From Carposina sasakii (lineage: Eukaryota; Arthropoda; Insecta; Lepidoptera; Carposinidae): DNA of 64,000 nt. This document shows positions 33,901 through 48,900 of the stretch, piece by piece. Each line of letters begins with the position of its first letter. Position 1 is the first letter of the stretch. The stretch lies in the NCBI GenBank assembly GCA_014607495.2, contig CP053159.1, forward strand, positions 999,501 to 1,063,500. The letters run 5' to 3'. The notes beneath the pieces were generated by a model that ran no database searches, was not told where the DNA came from, and saw nothing but the letters and a program-made list of their open reading frames with translations. Position numbers and translations under genes: made by a program.

Positions 33901-36900
33901 AGATATGAACGTACAATAACAACGAACCTGTTTCATGTCACAAAGTCGTTCTTTAGCATGCTGTGCCTTCGTTCTGGCCAGTTGCCTCGCTTCTCCCAGA
34001 TCGGCTAAGGCCTGGACAGCACCAGCCACCAGCTGGAGTCTCCTGGCCAGTGCGTCGGCATCAGCTTGCAGAGCCCGGGACCCTGTCTCCGCGGCTACCC
34101 GTGCAGCCAACGATCGAAGCTCGGTCACCCGCGCTTCTTGTTCAAGACATGCCTAAATGAAAATGAATTGAAGTGTAAGTAGGACTTTAAAATTATAAGT
34201 GACAGAAGGATAACTGATGTAAGTTTCAGAAAAATTCCGAACATTTAAAATACCATAACTTTTTCAGAGCTCTATCAAATGGTTTTACAATAAGCATAAT
34301 TTAGTGAGCCTCAGGGAAACTGTATTTTTCCTTAAAACATTATCAAAAGCACAATGAGACCCGTAGGCTTTTCCTCGTATTTTATTATTATCAATTCAGT
34401 CATTTGTATGCAAGGACCTTCTCTACAAATACTTAGGTACCTAGCGCAAAATATGAAGTTATTTTGTACACAATACCTACAGCTTTGCCACTTTCGTTTC
34501 GTTTTGCTAATTTTCGGTATGTACCGAAGTATCGAAATAAAACAAAATCAAATTCTGATTTAAAAACAAGTTTAACTAGACAGATTTTAGATGTAAATAT
34601 CGAGTTACGTAATAATAATCAACATTCTGTGAGGATTTTAGTTTAAGGTCAATAAAGTTATCTTTTCCGTGTAGATACGAGTAGGTAAGTATTTTCCTTT
34701 AGACAAAACTAAGTAAAACTGATAAATATGGCAGTTGTCATCAAACTTGCGTTTTCACAGGTTTCCACGCATTTTCTGACATATCAACAACAAAGTAACC
34801 AACAACCTTATACCATCTCGAATACATATTTCTCCTCTCCTAGTTCTAAGTAGATTATGCATCTAGAAGAGGGCTTCCTCAAAAATATGTCTACTTACAT
34901 AAACTCAAACGATTAGAGAATTCAATGACTTTCATCATTATTATGTTTATGAAGTTTTTGCAAATTGTTATAATTCTATGTACTTACCCGTGAGCTAGAT
35001 GGTGGATATTATGAGTGAAGTAAGAAAAAAGCATTTACTAACGCAACAAGAAGCATAGACAATGAAACATTGTTACGAGCGACAGCTCGAAAGTTCGAAT
35101 AATTATCACATCATATCTACTAATAACGGTTACGGCCAATTGCAATACGAGAGCTCAAAAAGAATCTTGGATTCTTTTATTCCTAATTTGATATTTTGTA
35201 TGAAAACATACATACATACAATGATGCCTTTATCCTTTACGGGATAGGTAAAGCACCAAGGGCCGATAGAACCACATGGTGCCACTTCTGACAAATTTTG
35301 TATGAAAAGAATTGAAGATTAAATCTGAGATATGTAAAAAACCTCTCAAGATCTCTATAGAAATTGGCTGTGTTATTAGACTTCATCATGTCATTTATCC
35401 AAAGCGCTAGATAAAGAAATATATAGATAACGTTGCGATCTTCACTGATGCTCGTAAATTGTTACATTGTCTTAAACCCCAGAAATGTTACTTTGTTTTT
35501 GAAGAACAGCTCTTGCTTTTAAATCGGAGCAAATAGAATAATATACTGATGTTATAACATTGAAATCATGTGTAACATATTGCATATGTAGTTGACACTC
35601 TTATCGCATTGTAGGTCGATATAGGTACCTACGAGTACTTGTCATTTAGCAAAAAGATTACAATACGAAGGTTAACATTATAATTAAATGCAATAATTTT
35701 GCCCTGTCCATTCATGTAAATCGTTAAAAATAACAACATGTATCAATTTTCCTAAATAAAAATGGACACATCTCTCTATCTGTATGCTAAGTTACATCCA
35801 AATCTGTTCAGCTAAATAGACGTAAAAGGCACAGCTCTAAAAACAATTAGATAGCGTTAGGTACTCACTTACGTTAGGTACGCATTTATAAAATTTTATA
35901 CCTATTTGGTTGGATGTGCACGTTATTATATTTTCAACTAGCGACTCGCCCCGGTTTCGCACGGGTGCAATACTGATAATATACATATAAGCCTTCCTTC
36001 TGAATCTCTATCTATTTTGAAAAACTGCATCAAAATCCGTTGCGAAGTTTAAAAGATCTAAGCATACCTACATAGTATTATATTATGTAATGGTGAACCA
36101 AAAAAGCCAAACCACGCGGGAGATCACATATAGGTATGACGATTTCGCAACTATTTTTAACAATCCAAAGTGCGTCTCTTATGAACCATATGGTATTGCG
36201 ATACGAGGTAAAGTCGCTTAATCCAAGCATGTTTAATTCTTGGTACAACCCACATGTATGTTTTTTCTATGGATTCCAGGGTTATATCATTTCCTATATT
36301 ATGTTGCTATGTGGCTATTTGTAATGTAAATACCGCATCCTGTTAGTTTTATATTTAGTTTTATAGGAAATTTGCTAGAATTATGCATTACTAACTAATA
36401 AATAGTGGCTTATTTTATTACTCATGTGCTGATGCGAGCCATCACTAGAATACATCAGCTGCATCTCCTTCCGTGCATGTTGTAAGAATCGACTAAGGGA
36501 CTGTGGCATTCTCTCTATTAAACGTGATCTCCTTTGTGATCCTGCAAGTTACCTCGTTTCGGGGCACAGTCCGGTGTATATATCATCATCATATGTATGT
36601 ATCATCATCATTAGCCTGTTGCAGTCCACTGCTGGACGTAGGTCTCCCCCAGGACACGCCACAAGACTGCCATGGGGGGTATTTGCCCATAGTCCATATG
36701 TATGTAGGTATATATGAATTTGACTAGGAGATGCTTAGCTACCTGATCAAATCAGAATAGGCATCTTACTAATATCATAAACGGGAAAGTTTGTGAGTAT
36801 GGATGGATGGATGTTTGTTACTCTTTCACGTAAAAACGGCTAGAGCGATTTTAATAAAATTTGGTATGGAGTTAGCTGATACCCTGGATTAACACTTAGG

Positions 36901-39900
36901 CTACTTTTTATTTCGGGAAAATATTTTTATCCCAGATAATTTCGACATTTTGTTTTTTTCTGCAGTCCACGCGGAGGAAGTCGCGGGCGTCCACTAGTTA
37001 ATAATAATAAAAAACTTTACCCAGGTGTTACAGTTATTTAAACTGAGCTAAGCGTTAGCAAGCTAAACACTAGCTAGAAACCTCTATAGATAGTATAAGT
37101 AGTTAAGTATTAATAAATTATTGTATAATAATCACAACACGGATTTTTGAACTCGAACAATACACGATACAAGTACAGAACATCACTTTCCCTACATATT
37201 AGACAGGTGAAACCTGACGGACGGACAACGTGATGCGCCGAAATATTAACTCACTTATAGTTATGAAAGTAAAAGTTTGTATCGACCAAGAATTAGGTAC
37301 CTACTGGTGTAGGTACGAAAATAATAGATCAATTTGAGTTATGTAAAGTTTATCGATTAAAATCTTCCCTCACTTTGCTAAATGTGGCTCTTGGATTTCC
37401 GTTATGATCCCGCAGCTCTGGCTACCTACGTTCATTTCGGGAACTCAGCCGTGTTTTTATGTATGTTGATTAAATGGGTTTTGAATTAAATTGCTTACAA
37501 AAGTGATCAAGTATTAGTCAAGAACATTTTCGCATGATGATCTCCGACCGTATTTCGGCCAAGGCGACCAATCTCTACGGAGATTGACCAGGTACGCAGG
37601 AGATATTATAGTACACAAGTGTGTGCGCAAACACAGGTGCACTCTCTATTCCCTCACTCTCATAGTTCGATAGGACGGAAGCCGACACGACCGGAGAGAG
37701 ATCAGACGCAGGACCAACGGTTTTACGTGCTTTCCGAGGCACGAGCTAAGTGACAATTTTGCAACATTAAATTCTTTACATGAAATAAATTCATTGGTAC
37801 AGGCCCGTGACTGGGATCGAACTTACGCTTCCCGCTTGGAAGGTGCACGGCTATCACTGCTATCACATTTTCGCATATTGCATAATTTAAGATACAAGGC
37901 CCACATTAGTGCCTTTAAAAACTTAGAAGATACCATAATATAGGTACAGTGTTTATCACTCTAGGACAGTGTACTGAGTCCATGTACACAGACTCGAAAA
38001 CGTGTTGTAAACGTTTTTGAGTAGGTAGGTACATGTGCACAGTTACAACACGTTTCTTTGATACCGTCATGTTGTAAATCCTCTGTTTGAACATAATCCT
38101 AAAATTTGGGTTGTTCACACGAAGGTACATGGACTCGGCGTAAACAAAGTTTATGTACGTTTTCAAGGATGTAATGCCCTAATTATGTTGGTTTATCGGT
38201 CTCATGTTTATTAATTACACATTTAGAAAATGTTAATTTAAAATTCGCCCTCAAATCTAAGCTCGAGTCGACTGACAGGTTGTTAAAAACAAAATGACAA
38301 TCAACATGATAGGTTGATTTGCATTTGTTGCATCTAGTCTAGGTACCTAGGTATTTTTTTCCGAATTTGCAACAGGATTTGTAATTTTACTTCCCTGCAT
38401 TTTCGCAAAATAATAATTCTCTCATAACGTATATTTATCTGTCAAAACCTGTGCTGATGCGGGGCTTCACTAGAATACATCAGCTGCATCTCCTTCCGTG
38501 CATGTAGTAAGGGTCGACTAAGGAACTCGGGCATTTTCACAGGCGATAAGTTACCAACTTGTCGCTGATCATTTACATCCGTCACCGCTTTGCTAAACGT
38601 ACCTGTGGAACCCATTTCGGGAACATGACCGCGTATGTGTGAATATAAATATACGACCTAATTTCCTACACGTTGCTCACAACGTTGAATAGCGTGTCCA
38701 AAACCGGCTACTGCCGGTTATTATTGTGATTATTTTGTATTAAACGTATTATTATTTGGGGTGCTATCGATTGGGGGTCGGAAGGTCGCGGAACAAGGGC
38801 GTCTGTGGCAATTAAGACGAATTTCAACGTTTCAAACTGTTTATATGTAGACTAACGAATGCCTAGACATGCCAGATTGGATACTAATTTGACATTGACA
38901 GTAGATGCAATGCACCCAGAGAATGATGCATTTTTAACGCCCTTAAGGTTGTTCCTCATTATAAACGAAGTACAAAGCACGAAATATATCTGAAAAGTCT
39001 AAAGGTTATATGGACTGTCGATGTCAAAGTTAATATTAAGCGCAAAAGTCTTTAGTTCGCGACTTAGCCCAGATTTCATTTAAGTATATTCACGAATTTC
39101 ATTAGCGTACATGGTGTAGGTTACTATTTCTTTTTTGACATAATATCCTGAAAGAGTCGTACATCATTTAAAATTAATCCGAAGTTAGAGGTTGATTCGT
39201 GCAATGAGGGAAATACTGACTCATTACGTGAAGCATAAGCTGCAGGAAAGTGTAATTAGGATTATTATTTTCGTGGGCTGTTCGCACCTAATCGGTATCT
39301 TTAGAACAAATAGATAAAGATCCGTATCTTGTAAATGAGATAAGTTTAGTTTAAAAATAAAGAATTCTCATGATTAAAATACAGCTTTAACACGTTTTGA
39401 ACTTGCACGTGATGAAGACTATAAAGATCTAGTTAATTCATAGAACTATGTATGTCATAATTAATCTAACTAGTTATTTCTAAGTATTTACGTGAATTAA
39501 GTAAATAAGTTAAGTGACCATAAAAAAGATAAACCGACAGCTATTTTTTTATATTATACTACAGCTGCTTCTCTTCCCGGGCATACTGTTCAAGCAAGTA
39601 GAGGGACAAGAGGGTCTAGGTGTTTTGTAGGCGATGGGCTGACCACCTGTCACTACTAACCAAACTTGTACATCTCAACTATACCCTAAAAATTGGTCAG
39701 AAGTGGCACCATGTGGTTCTATCGGCCCTTAGTGCTCTGCCTACCCGTAAGGGATAAAGGCGTGATTATATGTATGTATGTATTTTTTTTTAAGTTTAGG
39801 TAATTAGCTAATATGCATTTACTAATAGTGTTCATTTTGTACTAAAGTGTTTATTTGGCCTATTATTTATTGAGTGAATAGAGTAATTTAAATTTGCAAA

Positions 39901-42900
39901 AATTATGTAGTTTACTATGTAGATTGGCTAAGTAAACCTACAAGTCATAAATACGTCAGAGATAACAAGACACGTTTAAGAAAGAAATTAAGACTAATAA
40001 GAACAATATGTAAATGCCATGTCTACATAATTCCGAACTCTATGAAACAATGGCAAAACTAGGCAAGTATGTCCTTGGAGAGGCAGAAAGTTGCTAATTA
40101 CATGTGTTGTCTGTGGTTTTCACTTCAAAGTTTTGTTTCAAGTTTATTGAACGACTTGGACCTTGTATATTATAGTCATAAAGTCGGTCTAATCGTGGTT
40201 TAGGGTCGTAACTTAGTAGATACCTATCAATGGAATAAGTTAGAAGCTTTTTGAGGAGTAGATACCTACTTACCTATCGGGCAATTATGTATTAGACATA
40301 CCTATATCCCCAGTTTGTCAGCATTACAGGATTTTCAGGATAACAATCTGAAGTGACAGTTAATCTAATAGACAGTGAACATAGAATATTGTCTTTCAGA
40401 AAGTTAGAAGCTGATTGTCTGTAAAGTGTTTACATAGGATGTGTTAAATACGTTTTCAAAATTGAATTTTACTATTCACGATGAATTGATTATGAATTGA
40501 CCTAAAGAAATATCGACATCAGTAGTAACTATGTAGTTGAGTCAGCTGATTATGCCCGATTTATTACTAGATTCCATACATAGTCTAAGATAGTTACTAG
40601 ATATTTATACGTTATACATAAGTACCTAAAGGTGGTAAATAAAATTACCTAGCCTAGCTAAACAAAGGTAGAAAACCAAAGGTGTTCGAGATGGTTTTAC
40701 TTGTTTACGTGCCAATAAGGAAGTAGTTAAGGAACTCAATTTTTGTCATACTAATAACATTAGAGTACCATTTGTTTCCTTACCTCTTGCAAGGACATGA
40801 TGACAATCACTCACAAGTTTGACAGGTGACCCATTTTCTTATCAAAATCGTAATAGAATTCACTATCATTGTTGACACGGCCATGACATCACTTTAAATA
40901 CAGTTAATAGGAAACATCACTCACTAATCACAAAACAACAAACTGTCAATATATTATTAAGTAATGCACTTTTAATTAGACAATGAAAAACCAATTGCCT
41001 GTTCGAAAAAAAAAAAAATATTGCACCAATCAGCGGTTCGGGATCCAATCGAACCTCTTTCGTATTCTGTTCGAATATTGAAATAAAACTTTAATTCAAT
41101 TTGAATTTAAATTGGAGTTCGAATTCGAAATTTGGTTATCGTAGCTTATTCACGGCCACGTTCGTTCCAAGGGCACATTGTATGCAGCAGTTCCTTCTAT
41201 CGCCTAATCAAATGGAATTATGCATACGAAAAGTTTTGCATTCTTGATTCTCACTTCAGCGACATAATCTTGATTTTCGCGTGTACCCGATGACGCAGTT
41301 TCGTCAATTATTTTCAGTTGATGTTTTCGTATTCGAGTTTGTTTTCGCGGTATAATTTTGCTCCATGTCAGACGTCTATACGCCGAGACGTCCGCTGAAC
41401 AACTGACTTTGGATAACCTTATCATAATGTGTTATCAGTGAGTCTGCATTTCTATTAATTTTTTATTGTTTTTAGTATTTGTTCATTAACCGCGAGTTAT
41501 CAATAATTTTCTCGCAATATGATTCGACCTTTGGCTTCAATTCGTGAATCGTGATATATCGTTCGTATGCTAAATTTTTCATGACGTTTGTCTCACCTAC
41601 ACTAGGGTTGCCAACCGTCCTGTTTTCCCAGGACATGTCCTGCTTTTTTGGTGTCCTGGGCTGTCTTGGATAGTTTTCTGAAAATCCTGATAAAATTATA
41701 CGTATACGGATTTTCACATAACTACTCTTACCTATAACAATAATTTAATTCCAGACTGAATGAATACTCTCTGACTGAAGATAGAATACCTAGATATTTA
41801 TAGTGCCATGCCCCAAAAACATCATTTATCCTTTGATAAATACTTAATAACAAGTAGGTACCTATTCAATTTACAACGAGCCACAATAAAATGGTGTAGT
41901 TTGCGACGTTGTAGTCGGTTAAACAGTGTGTTTAATAAGCAATATCCCACTGTTCCAAATTCAGAAACATACCCGTGTGAACCAAGCTGCCCTGGTACTA
42001 TATCTCTAAAACTGAACCCCAATACAAAGCGTTTGAGTGTAAAATCACTTGATTTACCCAAACAATGATGATGCACGCAGTTCATTATACTTGACTATAG
42101 CTGTTATGATAATCAGGCACTTGACTATTCGCAAACGGTAGAGAATTTGGACAAAATGGCTGCATGCGCAAAACCCGTGTCGTTGTGCTTAGCCTTGTAG
42201 ATTTATAATATACCTACCTACCTAATGGTGATAAATGGACTTAGTACTCCTACTTACACGCGGAAAGACATGACAAAACTTCGAACAAATTTTACTAACA
42301 TTTTCAATACGAGATCAAAAGGAATTATGAATTTTTAATTTTGTATGAAAATAATTTGAAGATCTCTCAATGTCGATTGTAGGAATTGGCTTTTGAGAGT
42401 AGCATAAAGTCCGTGCTATCTGGGCAAGTCTCTCTAGGACACATACCTACTAAGGCTGTGGAAAATCATATTCTAGATTTTTCACGCAGAAAATTCGAAT
42501 CGTCATTTTGAATCATTCTAGAAGTTAACTAAAAGAACACTGTTCGACCGGACGTAAATTCCTGCTTTAATAGCTACCATAATTAGGAAATGGGTGCTTC
42601 CGAATATGTAGATCCTATAAGGCTGGGCGCGTGATCAGACTGTGGAAGGCTTAGATTTTCATTCACTTGTAGGTAGGTACTTCTAATGGGAATTATTGGT
42701 ATAATCTATTTTGAACCTCTTAGCAAATGAGCTGAACTCTAGAAACTATTTCGTTGCAATGTCTGCGGTTTTAAGCTATCATAATTATCAAATTTATTGA
42801 ACCTCCAAGTCATTCTCAAAGAGCAGTTAGTCACATGAAAACAGTAGAAATCAAGTTAGGTAAGGTTTTAGCTAAGCGTTTTATGAGCATAAACGTCGGC

Positions 42901-45900
42901 TTATTAGTCAAATTTAATTTTAGAGATTATTTCCTCAATGTTATTTTGAGAACCAGTAGGTATGTACTTAAAGTTTAACAGGTATGTGCGTATACCGTTA
43001 TATGTACTAAAGCGTGTATGTCCGTCCATCGCACTCTTATGAGTCATAATATACAATATATATATTATAATCAATATATATAATCTTATTTTAGTATGAA
43101 CCTACGTAATGTTAAATTAATGTTGACCACGTTATATACCTATATCAAGAGAATATTTTATGTAGGCATGATAAATGAATTAGTTTTTCATTTTCCCGAT
43201 CCGATAGACTTACCTAGTCAGAAATTTATGTATTAAAGGTATACAAGTAGGCCGCAAATAATAATATGAAATCTCGCAGGAGTTTTGTCATACCGATTGT
43301 TATTTAGGTATAAGTACTCGTATTTCTCTAAATTACTTTTAAAGTGCTTATACAAAATATTTTATCATTCATAATTACTAAAACAAAGTTTCCTGAAATA
43401 TACTGAATATCTAATGTCTGAAAAAGTTATAGGATTCCGACCGCCGAATATTTAAGAAGTTCTGGCGTATGTTCAGACGTCAATGTTTTTATTATGTCAA
43501 AATTCTTGTGAGGAAATTCAAAAGTTTTATGTACTACAATGGCAAGACTAACCTGTTTGGTAGCTGGTGCATCATCAGGTCGCAGCGCATGGAGACGACC
43601 TTCTTGGAACTCTGCGAAGGCGCGCACCGTACTGGATGCGTCACGGTACCGCTTCCAAAGGTCCACGGCCTTGTGGTATCTGGAAAATGAGATAATTTTA
43701 GCATAAACGTGTTAGCGTAACAAGAAACAAAGGGCACTTCTTGTTTAGAGACAATCTTTGCAAAATGAAGACCGTCTGTAGGTACGTGTTTTTAATGTAC
43801 CTACTGCGGTGGGAGCACAAGGGTCGAAAGGTGTAGGATAGATCCCAGCACGGGTGTGTACCACTGGATTTATTTCATGTACGGATTTAAATCATCATCT
43901 TTCTGCCCTGTTCCCATTTATTTGGGGTCGGCGCAACATGTTCTTTTCTTCCAATTATCCCTATTATCCGTCATCTCATTGCTCACTCCCAGTACACGCA
44001 TATCCTCCCTCACACAGTCCATCCAACCTTCTTTGGCCTACCTCTTCCTTTATATCCATCCTCTCTGTAAAATATGCCTTTCATCCCGTCGCTTTACATG
44101 CCCGTACCAAGACAGACGGTTACCTCGTAACTTGTCTGTGATCGGCGCAACTTTCAAATTTCCTCTTATATACTCATTTCTTATTTTATCTATTCTTGTA
44201 ACTCCAACGGATTTAAATATACTAAAAATATTATTTAGCTATACCGGTCGGTATAGCTAAATATATATATAAACAACCGCCAAATCCTTGGCAATATGAG
44301 TTTCGAAAAACACCATATTGAGCCGACCCCATAAATAATGGTATAGGGGCAAGAAGATGATGACGAATCACTAAGTACTCATCATTATTTACATAGGAGT
44401 ATCACTCAAATTTACAATTAAGTATGTAAGTTTAGTAAGAGAATTCGTTTAGGCACTGATTTATCTGGGCATATTACTGTGCATATTTTACTGCTGTGTG
44501 AATTAGATAACCTGCGATAAAATAAATAACTGCCCATATATTTTTACAACTGATCATAATAACTTCTCAAATATTTGAATAACAGCTCAAATAATTAGTT
44601 CCCATTTGTTTATATACAAAATTTACTTGTCACACAGCTGCGTCAGATTGCTGCAAGTATGTTCATAGGCGGCTGCAGCGTCATCCAGCTCCCGTTTCAG
44701 CTGCGCAGCCACTGCCGGCTCTGTGCTGGACTCCAGGGGAGCTGCTGCGTCTTTCAGCTCGCCGACTAGTTCACCGGAACGACGGGAGAGAGACTCGCTC
44801 AGGGTCTGGAATTAAAATAAGGTCAGATATTTCCATAATATACCGGCACCTATTACCTAACTAACATAAGATTTTTTTTTATTTATTTATATCACACATC
44901 ATTTAACACATAATAATATCTTTCACATAGGTATAATATAAACTTCTATAAGTATTTCTATATACCTATCTATAAGTAAAAAACATTTCACCACATAGTC
45001 ATCATGACAACTACTACAACTTTAAACATTTTGCCTAGAGTGCACTTCATCGAATATTTCGCACACACGATGGCTTGGTCGTACCATAGAGGAATAAGAT
45101 GTCATAGAGTGCTAATATCATACTAACTGTTTCGATGCACCATTAGACTTTCCGGTGCCTCACAATTCCAGTCCTTGACACTTAGATTCTATTAGTGCAA
45201 TGTATAGCAAATGTTCTACATTACTAATGTGTTGTAACGTATAGTAATGCAATCTAAGTGTCAAAGACTGGAATTGTGAGGCACCGAAAAGTCTAAGGGT
45301 GCATCGAAACTGTTAGTATGACATTAGCACTCTATGTCTACATCTTGTGCCTTTATGGTTGTACAAAAGACCTTAAAACGTTTTGGGCTTACTAACCGAT
45401 GGTTCTATAATTGGCAAAAAGAACGTATCTACCATCCACAGAAAGTAGCCTATTTATTATTCTCCATTTTATTCTAAAGTGACACAACCTATATTTGGCA
45501 GATAGATTCCTTTTTGCAAATGATTGTTGTAGAATATTTAAGATGAATCGCTCAAATCTATTTACCTCAAGTTTCTCAGTAGCTTTAAGTAGACGATCGT
45601 AGTCCACTTGACCTTGAACCGTCAGCAGTTCCACCATGTAGTCGGCTTCTCTCACTGCACCCTGAACCATTTCTAGTTGCCTCTCGAATCTTCTCCACAG
45701 CTGAACCTTCGAACGAAGCCGGCTGCTAAGGTTGCTACAAGCGGTCTCCAGGTCTGAATGGGTTTCCTGTAAAAAAGTTAATTTTAGATGACGCACTTCA
45801 TGGTATGAAACATATAAGTACTTAAACAAAACACTCGGGTGAAGAATTTTTTCATTTTCTTATTAATATTTTATAAAACATTTTAATAGTCGTACTTACT

Positions 45901-48900
45901 TGTAAAGCTGAGATGTCTCTTTCTAATCCAGTAGGCGACACGCAAACACGTAAGCTTACTGGTAGCGTATGCAACGCCTGTCTCAAGGCTAGGATATCTC
46001 GCCATTGCACCGCTAGATCTTCTAGAAGCTTCTCACAGTTTTCAGATGCTCGATCTACAACATCACTTCCCAGACGTTCTGCAGCTTCACACTCCTCTAA
46101 TGTAAGACGGGCACGGCGTTGACTTTTCTGGCATCGAATAATACCAGATTGAACCTGAACAATCTTCTCTTTAAGTAACAGACTGCGCTCAAGCTCTTCT
46201 GCTATTTGATCGTCCAGGTTTCCAGACTGTGTAAGAAGAGCTCCTAAACGTTCTGATTCGGCTGTTGGTAATAAGCTCAACCGTCCTAGCTCATTTTGTA
46301 TTCTATCTATGCGTCCAGTCATTACTTGCAGTCTTTCTATGTATAAATTCAATTCATCTTCGCTCTTAATAACACCTTTCAGACAATCGAGGGCAGTACG
46401 TAGTTCGCGCAATTCATCCTCAAGAATGTTTAGCTTTTCACTTGATGAAACATCACGATCTGAAATGCTCTGAATAGCTGAAGTATGTAAATCTGCTATT
46501 CTACTGGCCAATTCATGCCATCTGTCTTCAATTTTAGAGAAAAATTGACGCTGAACCATTTCGTCAGAGATAGGTAAAATTTCAAGAGCTTTTTCAAACT
46601 GTATACCAGACTCATTCTTAAGATTGTTATGAACTTCATGTTGAGCTTTTAGTTCCCAGAATTTCCGTAAGTTTCCAGTGGTTGTTATAGTGTCTGGAGT
46701 AATATTCTCTAGTTCTTTGTTGGCATTTTTCATCCAACTTTCAATTCTATCTATAAGATGATCATAAGTGAGCCAGTTTTCTCTGAAAGCGGTTAACCTA
46801 GCTAATCTTGAATCAATATCTTCTTGTAGTCTTAGCAAAGTATCTAGTGCTACTGCACTTTCATTCTCCAATCCAGAACAAACGATAAGGTTTTGTAAAC
46901 CATCGGTAATTGAAAGTAATCGAAGTATTTTAGCATGATGGTGTGACACATCTAAGCTTATTGATTGGTACAAGTTGATATATTGTTCGTGATCTATGGA
47001 AGTAACATTTGTAAGATCGGGAATTCTTTGCTGTGCTACTCTGAGCCATTGTTGTTCTTCTTTCATTCCTTGTTCAAGTGTTGTCCATCGTGAAGCGGCT
47101 AAAGTCATCTGTTGTGCACGACTGGCGGCTCTATCTATAATTGTGGTTGCTCTGTCATGAAGAGAATTATGCAAAGATGCGTATTTGGCTCTAGTCTCAT
47201 TATCTAAATTGTCTTCCAAAGATTCTAATATAGCTCTACAGTGGCTTAAGTTTACAAAGAACTTTCTATGTTTTTGAATTTCCTCATGTAGATGATCTAA
47301 GTTAGACACTATGATCTTCCCATCTAATAAAGCTTCTGCAACTTCAGTGATTTGCTGGAAATCTTGCAATGTCTGTTCATATTCTTCAGCTAGTGAACTT
47401 AGCTGTAATATCCTATCCCGTTCCGTATTGATTGCATTTTCTATTTGTTTGGTATCATCGTCACAAGAAAACAATTTAGTGGGACATTCTCGCTTGGGAT
47501 GAACCTCCGTGAAACTGCGATAATCTTTAAACATTTTGCTGATAGTTTCAGAATTATCTGTATTATCGATTTCAATTTTGTCAAGTCTGTCTAGTTTTTG
47601 TTGGGTTGGCATATCCGACATTATGACTTCATCTAGATTTGATTTTGTAATTTCTACAGATTGGTTTACTTTATTGAGGTCTTCTAAAAATGTGGTCCAT
47701 TCTTTCTCAATGCTAATTACTTTGACCGAGCTTTGCTTATTCAAAGTATTAACTCCGTCAATTTGACGTGTTAATATTTCAATCAAAGTAATGATCTCCT
47801 CATTTACTTCTGTAACCTCAATTATTTCTCTTAAATTGAGAATATAACTTTGTAACGATTTTAATCGCTCGGTTTCTTCAATATTCTGTTCACCAGAGGC
47901 AGTCTGTCTTTGTATTTTATATTGAATTTCTTCTAGCCATACAGATATAGTTTCGATTATAGTCAATATACTCTTTTCAGTAACGGCTGGGTTGTTGTTT
48001 TGTATTGCATCATTTATTTGATCTAATTCCTTTCTTACTACGAGATCGTATGATTTTTCTACCGAGGGCTCTAACAAAGCAATGGCCATAGTTTCATGTA
48101 ACAATCTCGGTGGTTCATTTGTAGACTGTGTTCTTTTCAGTAGGGTATCGTATAGCCTAGTCTTCTGCGATTTATGTGGTACTAATGATTTACTTGGCGA
48201 AGGTGATTTCGATTTCGACCTTTGTACCACATCGGAATAGGTCAATTTATGATGTAATGATTGTTTTTCATCGTAGGGACTAACCAACTGTGAAATACCC
48301 TCGTCAATTGAAGAAACGTCTTTGCTAGATATATCCTCACTTGTAGGTGTTACAGACAGTTCTGTGTTAATCGGATCTGATAAACTTTCAGGAGATTGTA
48401 ATTGGGGTGAATCAGCCTTTTTCTTATTTTTTCGTTTTTTCTGTTTCTGTTTCTCAGTAATAATAGATGGATGTTCATGGCTGCGTTCACTATCCAACAA
48501 ATCAACAGTAGCTTGTGGAATAGATACTTGCGCTCGCAAGTGTACTTCGTAAGCTTCGTCAGTAGATGTAGATATTGAATCATCATAATTTTCGCGAGGT
48601 GAAGTTTGTTGAGTTGTTTCGACTGTTATTACGGATTTCACTGAATCAACAACTCTTGGAGACGTTTGCTGTGTACTATCAACCGTAAATATTTCTCTAG
48701 GAACAGTTACAGCCTCAATTGGCAAGTGTTGTGGTGACGTTTGCTGTGCACTATCTGAAGTAATTATATTAGATGTTTCTTCTTTGGGAATAGGTGAAGT
48801 TTGCTGTTCACTATGAACGGTTTCTTTATCTTCCAGCTTTGGTAAATCTTGGGGTAAAGGAGATGTTTGTTGAGAATTAACACTAAAAACTACTGGTCGT

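Larger units (their letters stand above)
34153..43552. other. Nesprin intron 7 (9.4 kb)
   Basis: The largest intron here. Repeats: 35,205-35,302; 35,938-36,072; 36,424-36,580; 36,603-36,697; 36,766-36,998; 37,535-37,870; 38,452-38,650; 39,662-39,790. It also holds the candidate first exon at 40,784-40,798. Short open frames at 41,204-41,717 and 41,808-42,085 show no recognisable family. Confidence 0.65.

Noticed and set aside
41808..42085. Overlapping frames of 86 and 87 codons on opposite strands
   Set aside because: No recognisable family, no splice or poly(A) signals; likely chance or old repeat.
43854..44260. Two overlapping plus-strand frames of 95 and 134 codons
   Set aside because: They lie inside the long-TIR element and show no conserved domain.
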